Source: Methylobacterium sp. WL1 (GTDB lineage Bacteria > Pseudomonadota > Alphaproteobacteria > Rhizobiales > Beijerinckiaceae). Taken from it: a stretch of DNA of 64,000 nt. Each line of letters begins with the position of its first letter. Positions within the stretch are counted from its first letter, which is position 1. Of the stretch, positions 49,623 through 57,948 are shown one piece after another. The stretch lies in the NCBI RefSeq assembly GCF_008000895.1, contig NZ_CP042823.1:4920501-4984500 (forward strand). The letters run 5' to 3'. Made by a program: the position numbers and the translations under genes. The notes under the pieces are model-generated. The model worked only from the letters and a program-made list of their open reading frames with translations. It had not been told where the DNA came from and searched no databases.

Positions 49623-50459
49623 AGCGGAAGTCGATCCAACGGTTGAAGCAGGTCTCAATCGAGGCAGCCCTCGTCCGGCCGTCTACGTCGAGGCCTTCGA
49701 AATCGGTACCTGGAAGCCGCGCGGTTTCAGGGCCGTACGCGGGGCACGAGATCTTTGAACGGCGATCGATGGCGATGTATGGAACAGAGTTTCGCCTGCA
49801 ATGCTACGGTAGGGGCTCCCATTCGGAGATAAGTGACTGCCGTGCTCTGGAAAGATGCGCCGAGCGAGAGCCGGTGGATATGAGCGAGAACTGCGCAACT
49901 GGTCTCCGCCCTCGACAGGAAGCGTAGCGAGTGCCGAATCACTACTTTGCGAACCTAGGCACTTACGGGACGGAAGGCCGGATTAGCGTAAAAAATTACT
50001 GGGCCGGGCGTATCAAGCCCTTGGAGGCTCAGGCAGACGGTCAATATCCTGTAAAGCGGACTGGCGCCAGCTGAAACCCTGACTTCGCTGATCACTTGCG
50101 GCTGACCATGAGGGAACGTTCTTCCGCGACCTTCTCACTCACCAGAGCTTATGTCTGCTATGGAGCAGCGCTTGCAGCAGCTTTTGCTGGCGGATTGGGT
50201 TGGTGAAGGTCTGTCCGCTTTCGCGGCTTACCTCCTTGGGCAACTCATCGGCTTTCGGCCAAATGCGGTCCGGTCGGCGCGCACTTCTGAATGGCTGGGT
50301 TGGGTGGTTTTCTGCCGGTCTGCTTACAAGCAGTAACCGATGGAAGCGGACATCACCGCCGTTCCCGCTCACGACCCCTTCACAGACCTTCGGAAGGTCC
50401 GCTTGCAGGCGCCCTAATTAGACCCGGGGAGCTGCGGTCAGCCTCTGGGTAAGACCAAG
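49623..50459. other. Gene-poor stretch with dispersed repeat
   Basis: About 840 bases. Short open frames exist (for example plus 49932-50075, 47 residues) but none has a convincing ribosome site or recognisable product. At 50200-50400 is a repeat-rich block with TCCGCTT/AAGCGGAC motifs and GGCTGGGTTGGGT (50293-50305), which recurs at 53433-53445. Confidence 0.45.
50200..50400. repeat. Dispersed non-coding repeat, copy R3
   Basis: Contains CTGTCCGCTTTCGCGG, GGCTGGGTTGGGTGGTTTTC (50293-50312), GGAAGCGGACATCACCG and GGTCCGCTTGC. The GGCTGGGTTGGGT segment with a following CCGxCxGCTT is shared with R4. Non-coding. Confidence 0.45.
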
Positions 50460-50894
50460 TTACGCCTGAACGGGTCGTCGGCACGCTCGCGACGCAAAAG
50501 CCTCGCGTGCCCGCTTGATCTCGGCATGGTGCGTCTCCGCCCAGATCCACACACCGCAGAATGCGGCACCCAGGCTCTCACCAAGCGGCGTGAGCGCGTA
50601 GTCCACGTGGGGCGGGATCACCGGGTGCACCGTCCGACGCACCAAGCCGTCCTGTTCCATCTGGCGAACTGTCTGGGTCAGCATCTTTTGGCTGATGCGG
50701 CCGACCGCCTTGCCGAGTTGGGTGAAACGCAGCGTGCCGCGCTCGTGCAGGGCTTCGAGGATCAGCATGGTCCACTTGTCGGCTACCTTGCCGATAATGT
50801 CTTGGACCAACGCCTCGATGGCCGGGTCGGTCTCGGTCGGGACCTGTTCCTTCCGACGCTCCTCGATCCGTGGATCGGCCTCTGCCCTACGCAT
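50460..50894 (-). CDS. HxlR-family transcriptional regulator
   Basis: A 144-residue winged-helix regulator: KVADKWTMLILEALHERGTL (typical 'g.kWt.liL..L..g..RF'), RFTQLGKAVGRISQKMLTQT, VRQMEQDGLVRRTVHPVIPP, VDYALTPLGESL. No conserved Cys near the N-terminus, so not redox-sensing of the HypR type. Divergent from the SDR gene at 50997 with about 100 bases between, a typical regulator-target pair. Confidence 0.92.
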   Translation of the reverse strand: MRRAEADPRIEERRKEQVPTETDPAIEALVQDIIGKVADKWTMLILEALHERGTLRFTQLGKAVGRISQKMLTQTVRQMEQDGLVRRTVHPVIPPHVDYALTPLGESLGAAFCGVWIWAETHHAEIKRAREAFASRACRRPVQA

Positions 50895-50996
50895 CCGACA
50901 CTCTCCGTTTGGTGCGTATAAATCTTTTCGGTGCCTACTTCGGTTCGGAGAGCATGATCCATAACCTCATGGGCGACAACAACGAAGGTCGCTCAC

Positions 50997-51767
50997 ATGA
51001 AGACGTCAGGGAACACCATCCTCATCACCGGCGGCGGCTCCGGCATCGGCCAAGCCCTCGCCCAACGCTTCCACGACCTCGGCAACACCGTCATCGTCGC
51101 CGGCAGGCGGACGGAGGCGTTGCAGCGGACGATTGCCGGACGTCCGAACATGCATGCCATGGCGTTCGATGCCGACAGCGCTGAGGGCGTGGCCGATTTC
51201 GCACGACGCGTGACGGCCGAGCATCCGGCCCTCAACGTGGTCATCAACAACGCCGGGATCATGCGCTCCGAGGCGCTGGACCAGCCTCGCGACCTCTCGG
51301 ACGCGGAGGCAACGGTCATCACCAATCTGCTCGGCCCCATCCGGCTGACCGACGGCCTGATCGATCATCTCGGCCGGCAGCCCGATGCTGCCTTGGTGAA
51401 CGTCACCTCCGGTCTAGCCTTCGTGCCTCTCGTGTCGGCCCCGACCTACTCGGCGACCAAGGCCGCCCTGCACAGCTACACGGTCGCGCTGCGCGAGGCG
51501 CTTAAGGGCAAGGTCGAGGTCATCGAGCTGGTGCCGCCGGCAGTGCAGACCGACCTCACCCCGGGACAGGCGACACGCCAAGGATACCTGTCACTGGCCG
51601 ACTTCATCGACGAGGTCATGTCGCTCTTCCAAGAGCGGCCCACCCCGCGTGAGATCCTGGTGCAGCGGGTCCGCTTCCAGCGTCAAGCCGAGGCGGAACA
51701 ACGCTTCGACGAAGCGGTGACGACCCTCAACGAGATGGCTCGCAAGGCCCGCGAGGCGCAGCAGTAA
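50997..51767 (+). CDS. DltE-like short-chain dehydrogenase/reductase
   Basis: A 256-residue SDR: TILITGGGSGIGQALAQRFH (cofactor motif), VVINNAGIMR, NVTSGLAFVPLVSAPTYSAT then KAALHSYTVALR (catalytic Ser, Tyr, Lys). The C-terminal 'ELVPPAVQTDL' and EQRFDEAVTTLNEM match the DltE/YbbO-like group of NAD(P) oxidoreductases with unknown substrates. Under probable control of the divergent HxlR protein. Confidence 0.92.
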   Translation: MKTSGNTILITGGGSGIGQALAQRFHDLGNTVIVAGRRTEALQRTIAGRPNMHAMAFDADSAEGVADFARRVTAEHPALNVVINNAGIMRSEALDQPRDLSDAEATVITNLLGPIRLTDGLIDHLGRQPDAALVNVTSGLAFVPLVSAPTYSATKAALHSYTVALREALKGKVEVIELVPPAVQTDLTPGQATRQGYLSLADFIDEVMSLFQERPTPREILVQRVRFQRQAEAEQRFDEAVTTLNEMARKAREAQQ

Positions 51768-52070
51768 GAACGAAGGGCGCGGTCGACGATCCATGCTCCG
51801 CCGTTTGTCCCGGCGAAGCGAGGTCTTCTTTCGGTCGCGCCAGCGAGGACTGTTTCCCACCCGAAGCAGGCCTTGGGAATGTCTGCTTCCAAGCACTTCG
51901 TAAGATAAAGCCGCGCGACCAATCAAGACAGGGGGACGGCACGCTGGCCGCCTTCTATGATCAACATCGATCCCACGTGCCCAGGAGCACTTCGAACGAG
52001 TAGCAGACAGCAGCCGCGAACCGAACGCCGCCCCAAAATAGCGAGTACTCGCGCCCGTAACAGTATCTTG
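51768..52070. other. Intergenic region, nothing recognised
   Basis: About 300 bases between the SDR gene and the convergent small minus-strand gene. No repeat, hairpin with T-run, or short gene stands out. Confidence 0.4.
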
Positions 52071-52283
52071 CTATGTTTTGTGCTGAATGAGGCCCTGGAT
52101 GGCATCCAACGCATCTTCACGCAATCTGTCAGTAGTAAGATGCTCCCACAATTGCATCATTCGATCGGTTTGCTCAAATTTTATAAAATCTTCGCCAAAG
52201 CCATACAAGTCATCTACGGATATGCGAAGCGTATCTGCAATCCGCTTCAAACTCTCATGACGAGCGTCTTTCTCGTTGAGCAT
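52071..52283 (-). CDS. Small HTH-like protein
   Basis: A 70-residue protein, ATG 52283 with GGAGG five bases upstream. Residues 10-27 (ESLKRIADTLRISVDDLYGF) resemble the end of an XRE/Cro HTH ('L.kiA.aL.vs.deL.g'), but only the last two helices are present, so DNA binding is uncertain. The remainder is helical (RMMQLWEHLTTDRLREDALD). Divergent from the PAS-protein gene. Composition is less GC-rich than surroundings. Confidence 0.6.
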   Translation of the reverse strand: MLNEKDARHESLKRIADTLRISVDDLYGFGEDFIKFEQTDRMMQLWEHLTTDRLREDALDAIQGLIQHKT

Positions 52284-52416
52284 ATTGCCCTCCAAAGATT
52301 GTCGGTCGTGTGCGGTCGTAGGGGGTACCATCCCGCTTGGTTGTAACGCGAACGACTTGTGCGTTCAAAGGTTGTGTCAGCATGTTGGCCCGACCGAACT
52401 GAGGCGGGAGGTGCTG

Positions 52417-52962
52417 GTGATTTTCACGACCGACGCTCAGGGCGAAGTCACGTACATCTGCCTCGAATGGTTCTCCTACGCCGGGCAGACACGTGAGGCC
52501 GCGTACCGGGACGGCTGGACCACGTCAGTCCTGGAGAGCGACCAGGGTGCTGTCAGGGCCATCCTCGCGGAGGCCGCCCAAGCCCAAGCCGAGTTCAGCG
52601 TCCGCTTCCGCATTCGGTGCGCAGACGGGTCGGTGCGGTGGCTGGCGGCTGGAGGCGTTCCCTCATTTGGACCGCCGGGGCGCTCGTTCCTCGGCTATCT
52701 CGGGTCCATGATCGAGTTTGCTCCGACCGAGGCGACTGAGATCGCAGCGTATGGTGGTATCGAGAGGTTCGTTCCACCGCCAACACACGTGGCCACACAG
52801 GCCGTGGCACCGCTCGACACCATCGCGGATCACCTCATCATCGTGCATGCGCTGATGGAGCAGCACGACGTGATGTCAGGTCTGAAGGAGGTCAAAGGCG
52901 CATTGTTTAGGGTCGGTCAAGCGTTGGCCCGTGGGGATGGATCGCGGTCGCAGGTCAACTGA
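52417..52962 (+). CDS. Single-PAS-domain protein
   Basis: A 181-residue product using GTG 52417 (GGGAGG five bases upstream); the frame is open from 52276, so an earlier start is possible. A PAS_3-type fold is clear: GEVTYICLEWFSYAGQTREA, then SVRFRIRCADGSVRWLAAGG and RSFLGYLGSMIEF, the 'f.vr.r..dGs.rWl...g.p......g...G' pattern. The C-terminal 70 residues are helical (TIADHLIIVHALMEQHDVMS). No kinase or cyclase domain follows, so output must pass through another protein. Confidence 0.7.
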   Translation: MIFTTDAQGEVTYICLEWFSYAGQTREAAYRDGWTTSVLESDQGAVRAILAEAAQAQAEFSVRFRIRCADGSVRWLAAGGVPSFGPPGRSFLGYLGSMIEFAPTEATEIAAYGGIERFVPPPTHVATQAVAPLDTIADHLIIVHALMEQHDVMSGLKEVKGALFRVGQALARGDGSRSQVN

Positions 52963-53929
52963 GTGACTGCAACCTCGTGCCCCGCTGCAGGCGCACCTTG
53001 CTAACTACTTCGTTGGCTTTGACGGCGGTCGAGGCAGGACGCGGATCTGGACGAGTTTTCCGGTCCGAGGGTCGAGCACTACCACCATGTCATGCCCCCT
53101 ACGATCAGATGCTTTACTTCAACACCACGCGGAACACAGCCTTGATCCTCCGGGCGGTCGCTCACGATCATCGTCGCCTGGCAGTGCGTGCTACGATACA
53201 ATGCAACTTATGGTTGTAAAGTGCGTAGGCGCTCAACTGACGCAATAAGGCAAGGCTTGGCCCTCCAGGAAGTTCGGTTGGGGTGTAAGCCTCGCAGCCG
53301 TGCGTGCCATGGATCGGAAACCGAACGTCCGCTTCGGGGCGAAGGGCTAAGGTCTGATTGCCACCCCGAGCAGAAGTTGCCGGAGGGCTGACAAACGTCC
53401 GCTTCGGGGGAACGCCGACAGCGCTTCCGGCGGCTGGGTTGGGTCGATAGGAGGCCGTCCGCTTATCCAGCCGATCATCTCCGAAGCGGCCGTTCCGCTT
53501 ACGGCCGGACTACGCCATGCCTGATCGTTATCGCGCGCAAAACCGGCCGTTCGGCTCTGCGCCCATCTCTGTCATTTAGGCAAGCTCGGCAACGCCTGCA
53601 TAGCAGACATTCATAGACACACTGGCATGCTGCGAATTTGCAGAGGGGCAGAATTGATATTATTTAACCGAGAGTCGGCGAAGTAAAGGGTTATTGAGGT
53701 CCAGCCCGCGACTAGTCGTTGAAGAAAGCACATCCCGTCGATGTCGACGGCCACTACATTGGAATTGCGTTGGGCCGACGAGCGCCCCGCGACTGCGAGA
53801 ACACCATCATACAGCCGGGCCACGAGCAATCTGTCGCTGAACACTTGTAAGAGGATGGTCGAGGTGGTTTCTATGAGGCAGAAATTTAGGTGTTGCACGC
53901 CAAGCTGAATTACTGACGAGTGGATCGAC
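52963..53929. other. Gene-poor stretch with dispersed repeat and one doubtful frame
   Basis: Nearly 1 kb with no clear gene. The dispersed repeat R4 covers about 53310-53580. A 116-codon minus frame (53611-53961) begins at a GTG and reads MSPVALWVNRTSIHSSVIQL at its start; it overlaps the frame at 53930 and shows no family signature, so I do not call it as a gene. Confidence 0.4.
53310..53580. repeat. Dispersed non-coding repeat, copy R4 (longest)
   Basis: Contains two AACGTCCGCTTCGGGG units (53321-53337, 53394-53410), GGCTGGGTTGGGT (53433-53445), CCGTCCGCTT, TTCCGCTTACGGCCGGAC, and at 53548-53577 TTCGGCTCTGCGCCCATCTC. It unites motifs found separately in R1/R2 (TGCGCCCA core) and R3 (GGCTGGGTTGGGT), so they are parts of one repeat family. 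Confidence 0.5.
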
Positions 53930-54235
53930 GTGCGGTTCACCCACAACGCGACCGGGCTCAACCTGACGATGAGTTGGCCGAAGTGGAAGCTTGGGCGTGG
54001 CTTGAACTATCTGGTGGAGTTGGCAGCCGGCTCGTCGGTACTGCAGTTAAAGGACGTGCGGTTCGTAGAGGCGCTTAGACTGACTGACGCGCTCGACGTG
54101 AAGGGCGAGGGCACGATCATCAAGGTTGCGCTGGCCAAGAGCACGGCCGGCCTGGACCGTCTGGAGGTGTGCTACTGCAGGAACGGCTCGGCCACCAAGA
54201 CCAACCCGTTCGTCGCCCCCACCCGCAAGCTGTGA
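53930..54235 (+). CDS. Hypothetical protein
   Basis: A 101-residue product with a GTG start: MRFTHNATGLNLTMSWPKWK, then GLNYLVELAAGSSVLQLKDV and IKVALAKSTAGLDRLEVCYC. It looks like an alpha/beta protein but no family is recognised and there is only a weak ribosome site. Confidence 0.35.
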   Translation: MRFTHNATGLNLTMSWPKWKLGRGLNYLVELAAGSSVLQLKDVRFVEALRLTDALDVKGEGTIIKVALAKSTAGLDRLEVCYCRNGSATKTNPFVAPTRKL

Positions 54236-54247
54236 GCGGCCCCGGCC

Positions 54248-54406
54248 TCAACGCCGGAGGTGGCCGCGCAGTGTGGTGACGCGGCTGCCTACGAGGCGCA
54301 CGGCCTTGCGGAGTTGCTCCTCACTGACCCCGAACAGCTTGGCGTAGGACTCGCGGCTGGACCGGTCGTGGATGTCGAGGTGAGTGCGTTCGGTCTCGGT
54401 AGCCAT
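54248..54406 (-). CDS. DUF3606-type small protein
   Basis: A 52-residue protein, ATG 54406 with GGGAG nine bases upstream. It begins MATETERTHLDIHDRSSRES, continues YAKLFGVSEEQLRKAVRLVG and ends SRVTTLRGHLRR. This fits the DUF3606 pattern 'I.....yE...Wa..fGvs...L..AV..vG..v..V...L', a small family frequent in Methylobacterium and other soil alphaproteobacteria. Function unknown; convergent with the frame ending at 54235. Confidence 0.75.
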   Translation of the reverse strand: MATETERTHLDIHDRSSRESYAKLFGVSEEQLRKAVRLVGSRVTTLRGHLRR

Positions 54407-55095
54407 CGGTGTTCGCTCCCTGACACGCCTCTCGAAGGAGCGCCGTCGACTGTGGGATCAACGCGACCTCACCCTCCGTGTTGCGACCCAAACAGACGCG
54501 TTCCGCCGGTCATGCACAGGTTCCGCGGACGATCCAACGAATGGAAGCATCTCGCCGTTATGCAGGTCGACCTCGAGATCGACCTTGAAGAACCGGAGAG
54601 ATGCCACGACCGGAGCCTGCCCAGTCCAGGTGACCTCGCTTTCATATCGGGTGTGAAACTCATCCGAAATGGCGCCCAGGAAGGAATGCAACCAAAGACG
54701 CTTGGCGCTCTTCTTCTCGTATCACCACATCGAACATTTCGTCGGCCGCGCCCGTCGGATGATCCGCGTTCGCGAAGGCCGCAGCCATGATCCATTGCAA
54801 TCATTATCAAGGTGGCGAAGCCCGACCGGCCCTCACCTAAGTCGCTCGGGTACTGTCGAGGCGAATGGTACCTCCCGAGAACGCGGACCTCCCGTCGCGC
54901 CTGGCCGAACTCGTCGCCGTGCTGCTCGCACGCGATGGCGAGCGCGGCGACCGTCGTCCGGACGACGCTTGAGAAGTCACAGTTCCAAATGGCGAGCCTT
55001 CGGACAGCCACTTCGTTCCCAACGAGATGCGCGGCATCGGAACACGGCCAACGGAAGTGATCCGCTCACGGTCAGAACGGTCGCGAAGGGTATGC
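54407..55095. other. Ambiguous stretch with broken-looking short frames
   Basis: About 690 bases with several short minus-strand frames that read like coding sequence but do not join: GTG 55011 (VAVRRLAIWNCDFSSVVRTT, about 76 residues plausible before composition changes), ATG 54788 (MAAAFANADHPTGAADEMFD, 42 residues) and a frame around 54691-54480 (SFLGAISDEFHTRYESEVTW). They may be one or two small genes broken by frameshifts. No family match, so no gene is called. Confidence 0.35.
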
Positions 55096-56154
55096 TCACC
55101 CCCTGGGTGGACGAATGCCGAGCAATCGTATGACGGCAAAGGCTAGGACGGCCGATGCCAAGCTTAGGCCGCACACGAAAAGGAAACCGTGCGGATCGTC
55201 GCCCAAGGGCAGCCCCTTCACGTTCATCCCGAACAAGCCGGTGACGAAGGTCGGCGGAAGGAACAGCGCCGACAGCACCGACAGGACGTAGAGCTGCCGG
55301 TTCGTCGCCTCGGCGATGCGTTCGGACACCTCTTCTTGCAGCAGCCGAGCCCGCTCCGCCTGCAGGGTCATATCGCGGTCTAGCGCATCGAGGCGCTGCG
55401 CGAGCCGGGCCGCCGCCGCGACCGCCGGCCCGTGGACGTTGTCCGTCGCCCCGTCCGTCTCCAGCCGGTGGAACACGGCGGCGAGGCCGGCGATCTGCCG
55501 ATGCAGGCGCACCGCGTTGCGGCGGACGGGCCCGAGCCGGCGGCGGTCGTCGCGGGGCCGTCCGTCGAGGATGTGGTCCTCGATCCCGTCGAGTGCGTCC
55601 GAGAGCCTCTGCCCGGTGGTGGCCATCGCCGACACGACGTGCCCGACAAGGGTCTCAAGGAGCAAGGTCGGCGAGGCGACGGTGTGGCCCCCCTCGACCG
55701 CCGCGCGGGTCGCGTCCGGGCTTTCCGCCGGTCCGCGGCGGCCGCTGACGAGGCTGCGTGGTCCCAAGACGAAGTGGAGCCTGCCCGCCGGGACGGGCTT
55801 GGCTCCCGGGCGGGCGAGGTCGGCGACGACGCCCCCGATGTGGTCGGCCTCGACAGTGATGCGCTGGTGCTCGTCGGGCGCGAACACGGCGGTGGCGAGC
55901 CGGGTGGGACCGAACCTACCTTCGCTCGCCCGACCGACCAGATCCGCCGCATCCAGGTCGTAGTGCAACCACAGGAACCCGCCGCCGAACGCGTCAAGGT
56001 CGCTCGCCGCCTGCGCCGGCGGGACGGACCGTCCCCGCCCATCCGCGTCGAACGCCATGGCCCATAGCGGCTCGCTCGGCCGGGTCGGCCCCGCGATGCC
56101 CGTCGTGGTCGAGGGCGCGGCGCTGGCGTCGACCGGCGGATCCGACGGCTTCAT
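55096..56154 (-). CDS. CorA/ZntB-like divalent metal channel
   Basis: A 352-residue member of the CorA (2-TM-GxN) family. The N-terminal cytoplasmic domain includes AFGGGFLWLHYDLDAADLVG and AVFAPDEHQRITVEADHIGG. A long coiled helix (AARLAQRLDALDRDMTLQAE, RARLLQEEVSERIAEATNRQ) leads into two C-terminal helices: VLSVLSALFLPPTFVTGLFG with the signature GMN, then FVCGLSLASAVLAFAVIRLL. The short loop and basic tail (GIRPPRG) fit the ZntB-like group, which handles Zn rather than Mg. ATG 56154 is chosen; the open frame extends to 56391. Confidence 0.88.
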   Translation of the reverse strand: MKPSDPPVDASAAPSTTTGIAGPTRPSEPLWAMAFDADGRGRSVPPAQAASDLDAFGGGFLWLHYDLDAADLVGRASEGRFGPTRLATAVFAPDEHQRITVEADHIGGVVADLARPGAKPVPAGRLHFVLGPRSLVSGRRGPAESPDATRAAVEGGHTVASPTLLLETLVGHVVSAMATTGQRLSDALDGIEDHILDGRPRDDRRRLGPVRRNAVRLHRQIAGLAAVFHRLETDGATDNVHGPAVAAAARLAQRLDALDRDMTLQAERARLLQEEVSERIAEATNRQLYVLSVLSALFLPPTFVTGLFGMNVKGLPLGDDPHGFLFVCGLSLASAVLAFAVIRLLGIRPPRG

Positions 56155-56391
56155 GGGTGATCCAATCGATGAACGGCCCGGTGACGGCGGGCCGATGAGA
56201 CCATAAAAACTTTGAGTGGTGGCGCCGCACCCGTATGGTGCCCCCCGTATCCAAGTCGAGGGCGACCGACGAGCCGCATGGGCGCCGCACCGGACATTCG
56301 AGCGGCTCGTCGGTTCCCAGGGTTCTGCATCCTGCCAGACATCTCCACCGAACGCGCGTGGCGGCCGTCCGTCCATGGGCGCTCCGGGCAC

Positions 56392-57858
56392 GTGCGAGCC
56401 TTGCGCGATACGCTCGCCGTCGCGCTGATCGTCAGCCTCGCACCCATCGCCGCAGTCGCCCAGTCCGCGAATACCGGCGCCGGCGGCGATCCGCGCACCT
56501 CGGTCGCCCAGCCCGAGGTGTCAGGCAAGCCGTCGGCGGTGGCGACGACCTCGATCCAGTCCGTGCTCGGTGACGCAGCCGATCCTACGGGTCTGCGTCG
56601 CTTCCTGTCTGACCGAGGGATTGTCCTCAGCTTCAACGCCATTGCCGACATCCTCGGCGACACTAGCGGCGGCACGCGTCGCACGGCCACCGTCCTCGGG
56701 CGGCTCGACATGCAGCTCGACGCCGACCTCGACCGCCTCGCCGGCTGGCACGGCGCCGCGTTCCGGGTCGAGGCCTACCAGATCAACGGCGCCGGGCTGT
56801 CCCGGGCCGCCGTCAACGACCTTGCCGTGATCAGCGAACTGGAAGCGCTGCCGTCCACCCGCCTCTACGAGCTCTGGATTGAGCAGCAGTTCCTCGACGG
56901 GCAACTGGCGGTCAAGCTCGGACAGGTGGCGGCCGACACCGAGTTCCTCGTGAGCCAGACCGCGACGCTGTTCATCAACTCGACGTTCGGCTGGCCGACC
57001 ATCGCCGGCACCAACCTGCCGAGCGGTGGTCCGGCCTACCCGTTCGGCGCGCCCGCGATCCGGGCCAAGTACCTCACGACCTCGAACCTCTCATTCCAGG
57101 TCGGTCTGTTCGACGGCGACCCGGCCGGTCCGGCGCGGCAGTGGAACGACCCGGACCCGCAACGGCGCGACCGCACCGGCACAAACTTCAGGCTGTCCGA
57201 TCCAGCGTTCCTGATCGCGGAAGCGGCCTACGCGTACAACTTCGAGGAACGGGCCGGCACGGGTCAGGTTCTAGTCGAGCCCGGGACGGTGACGCTCGGG
57301 GGCTGGCACCATTTCGGCCGGTTCGATTCTCTCCGGGTCGATGACACCGGTCGCTCGCTCGCCGACCCTTCGACAACCGGGGTCGCCCGCAGGTTCCGGG
57401 GCAACGACGGCCTGTACGGGATCATCGACCAGACCGTGTACCGCGAGCCGGACGACGCCGGGCAGGGCGCAAGCGCGTTCGTGCGGGCGGTGACGTCGCC
57501 GGGCGACCGCAACCTGATCGACCTCTACCTCGACGCTGGCATCGGCTACCGCGGGCTGCTGCCGGGTCGGTCGAACGACACGGCGGGCGTGGCAGTGTCG
57601 TACGCGCGCATCTCGCCGTCGGCCCGGGGTGCAGATCGCGACACCATCCTGGAGACGGGCACCGCGATGCCCCGGCGGCGGTTCGAGGCGCTGATCGAGG
57701 CCACGTACCAGGCGGTCCTCGGCCCGGGCGTGACGGTGCAGCCGAACCTGCAGTACGTTTTCCATCCGGGGGGCAACATCCCCGACCCGCGCGACGCGCT
57801 CGGGCGGCGGATCAAGAACGCCACGGTCGTCGGCTTGCGGGCGACGCTGACCTACTGA
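56392..57858 (+). CDS. OprB-type carbohydrate-selective porin
   Basis: A 488-residue outer-membrane protein. The proposed GTG start gives a signal peptide (RDTLAVALIVSLAPIAAVAQ). The OprB pattern follows: DRGIVLSFNAIADILGDTSG, LGRLDMQLDADLDRLAGWHG, RLYELWIEQQFLDGQLAVKL, GQVAADTEFLVSQTATLFIN, STFGWPTIAGTNLPSGGPAY, and terminal VQPNLQYVFHPGGNIPDPRD with a final aromatic Tyr (LRATLTY) for beta-barrel assembly. It allows sugar diffusion across the outer membrane. An ATG at 56278 is an alternative start; the ribosome site is weak in both cases. Confidence 0.88.
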   Translation: MRALRDTLAVALIVSLAPIAAVAQSANTGAGGDPRTSVAQPEVSGKPSAVATTSIQSVLGDAADPTGLRRFLSDRGIVLSFNAIADILGDTSGGTRRTATVLGRLDMQLDADLDRLAGWHGAAFRVEAYQINGAGLSRAAVNDLAVISELEALPSTRLYELWIEQQFLDGQLAVKLGQVAADTEFLVSQTATLFINSTFGWPTIAGTNLPSGGPAYPFGAPAIRAKYLTTSNLSFQVGLFDGDPAGPARQWNDPDPQRRDRTGTNFRLSDPAFLIAEAAYAYNFEERAGTGQVLVEPGTVTLGGWHHFGRFDSLRVDDTGRSLADPSTTGVARRFRGNDGLYGIIDQTVYREPDDAGQGASAFVRAVTSPGDRNLIDLYLDAGIGYRGLLPGRSNDTAGVAVSYARISPSARGADRDTILETGTAMPRRRFEALIEATYQAVLGPGVTVQPNLQYVFHPGGNIPDPRDALGRRIKNATVVGLRATLTY

Positions 57859-57948
57859 GCGAGGTTTGACTCCTTGCGGAACCTCGGCAATGGCCATCCG
57901 ACCCGAGAGTGAACCGGTCGAGCCCGGACGCCGTTCGGATACCGTTCG

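Noticed and set aside
53611..53961. 116-codon minus frame
   Set aside because: Starts at GTG without a ribosome site, overlaps another frame and sits beside repeat DNA.
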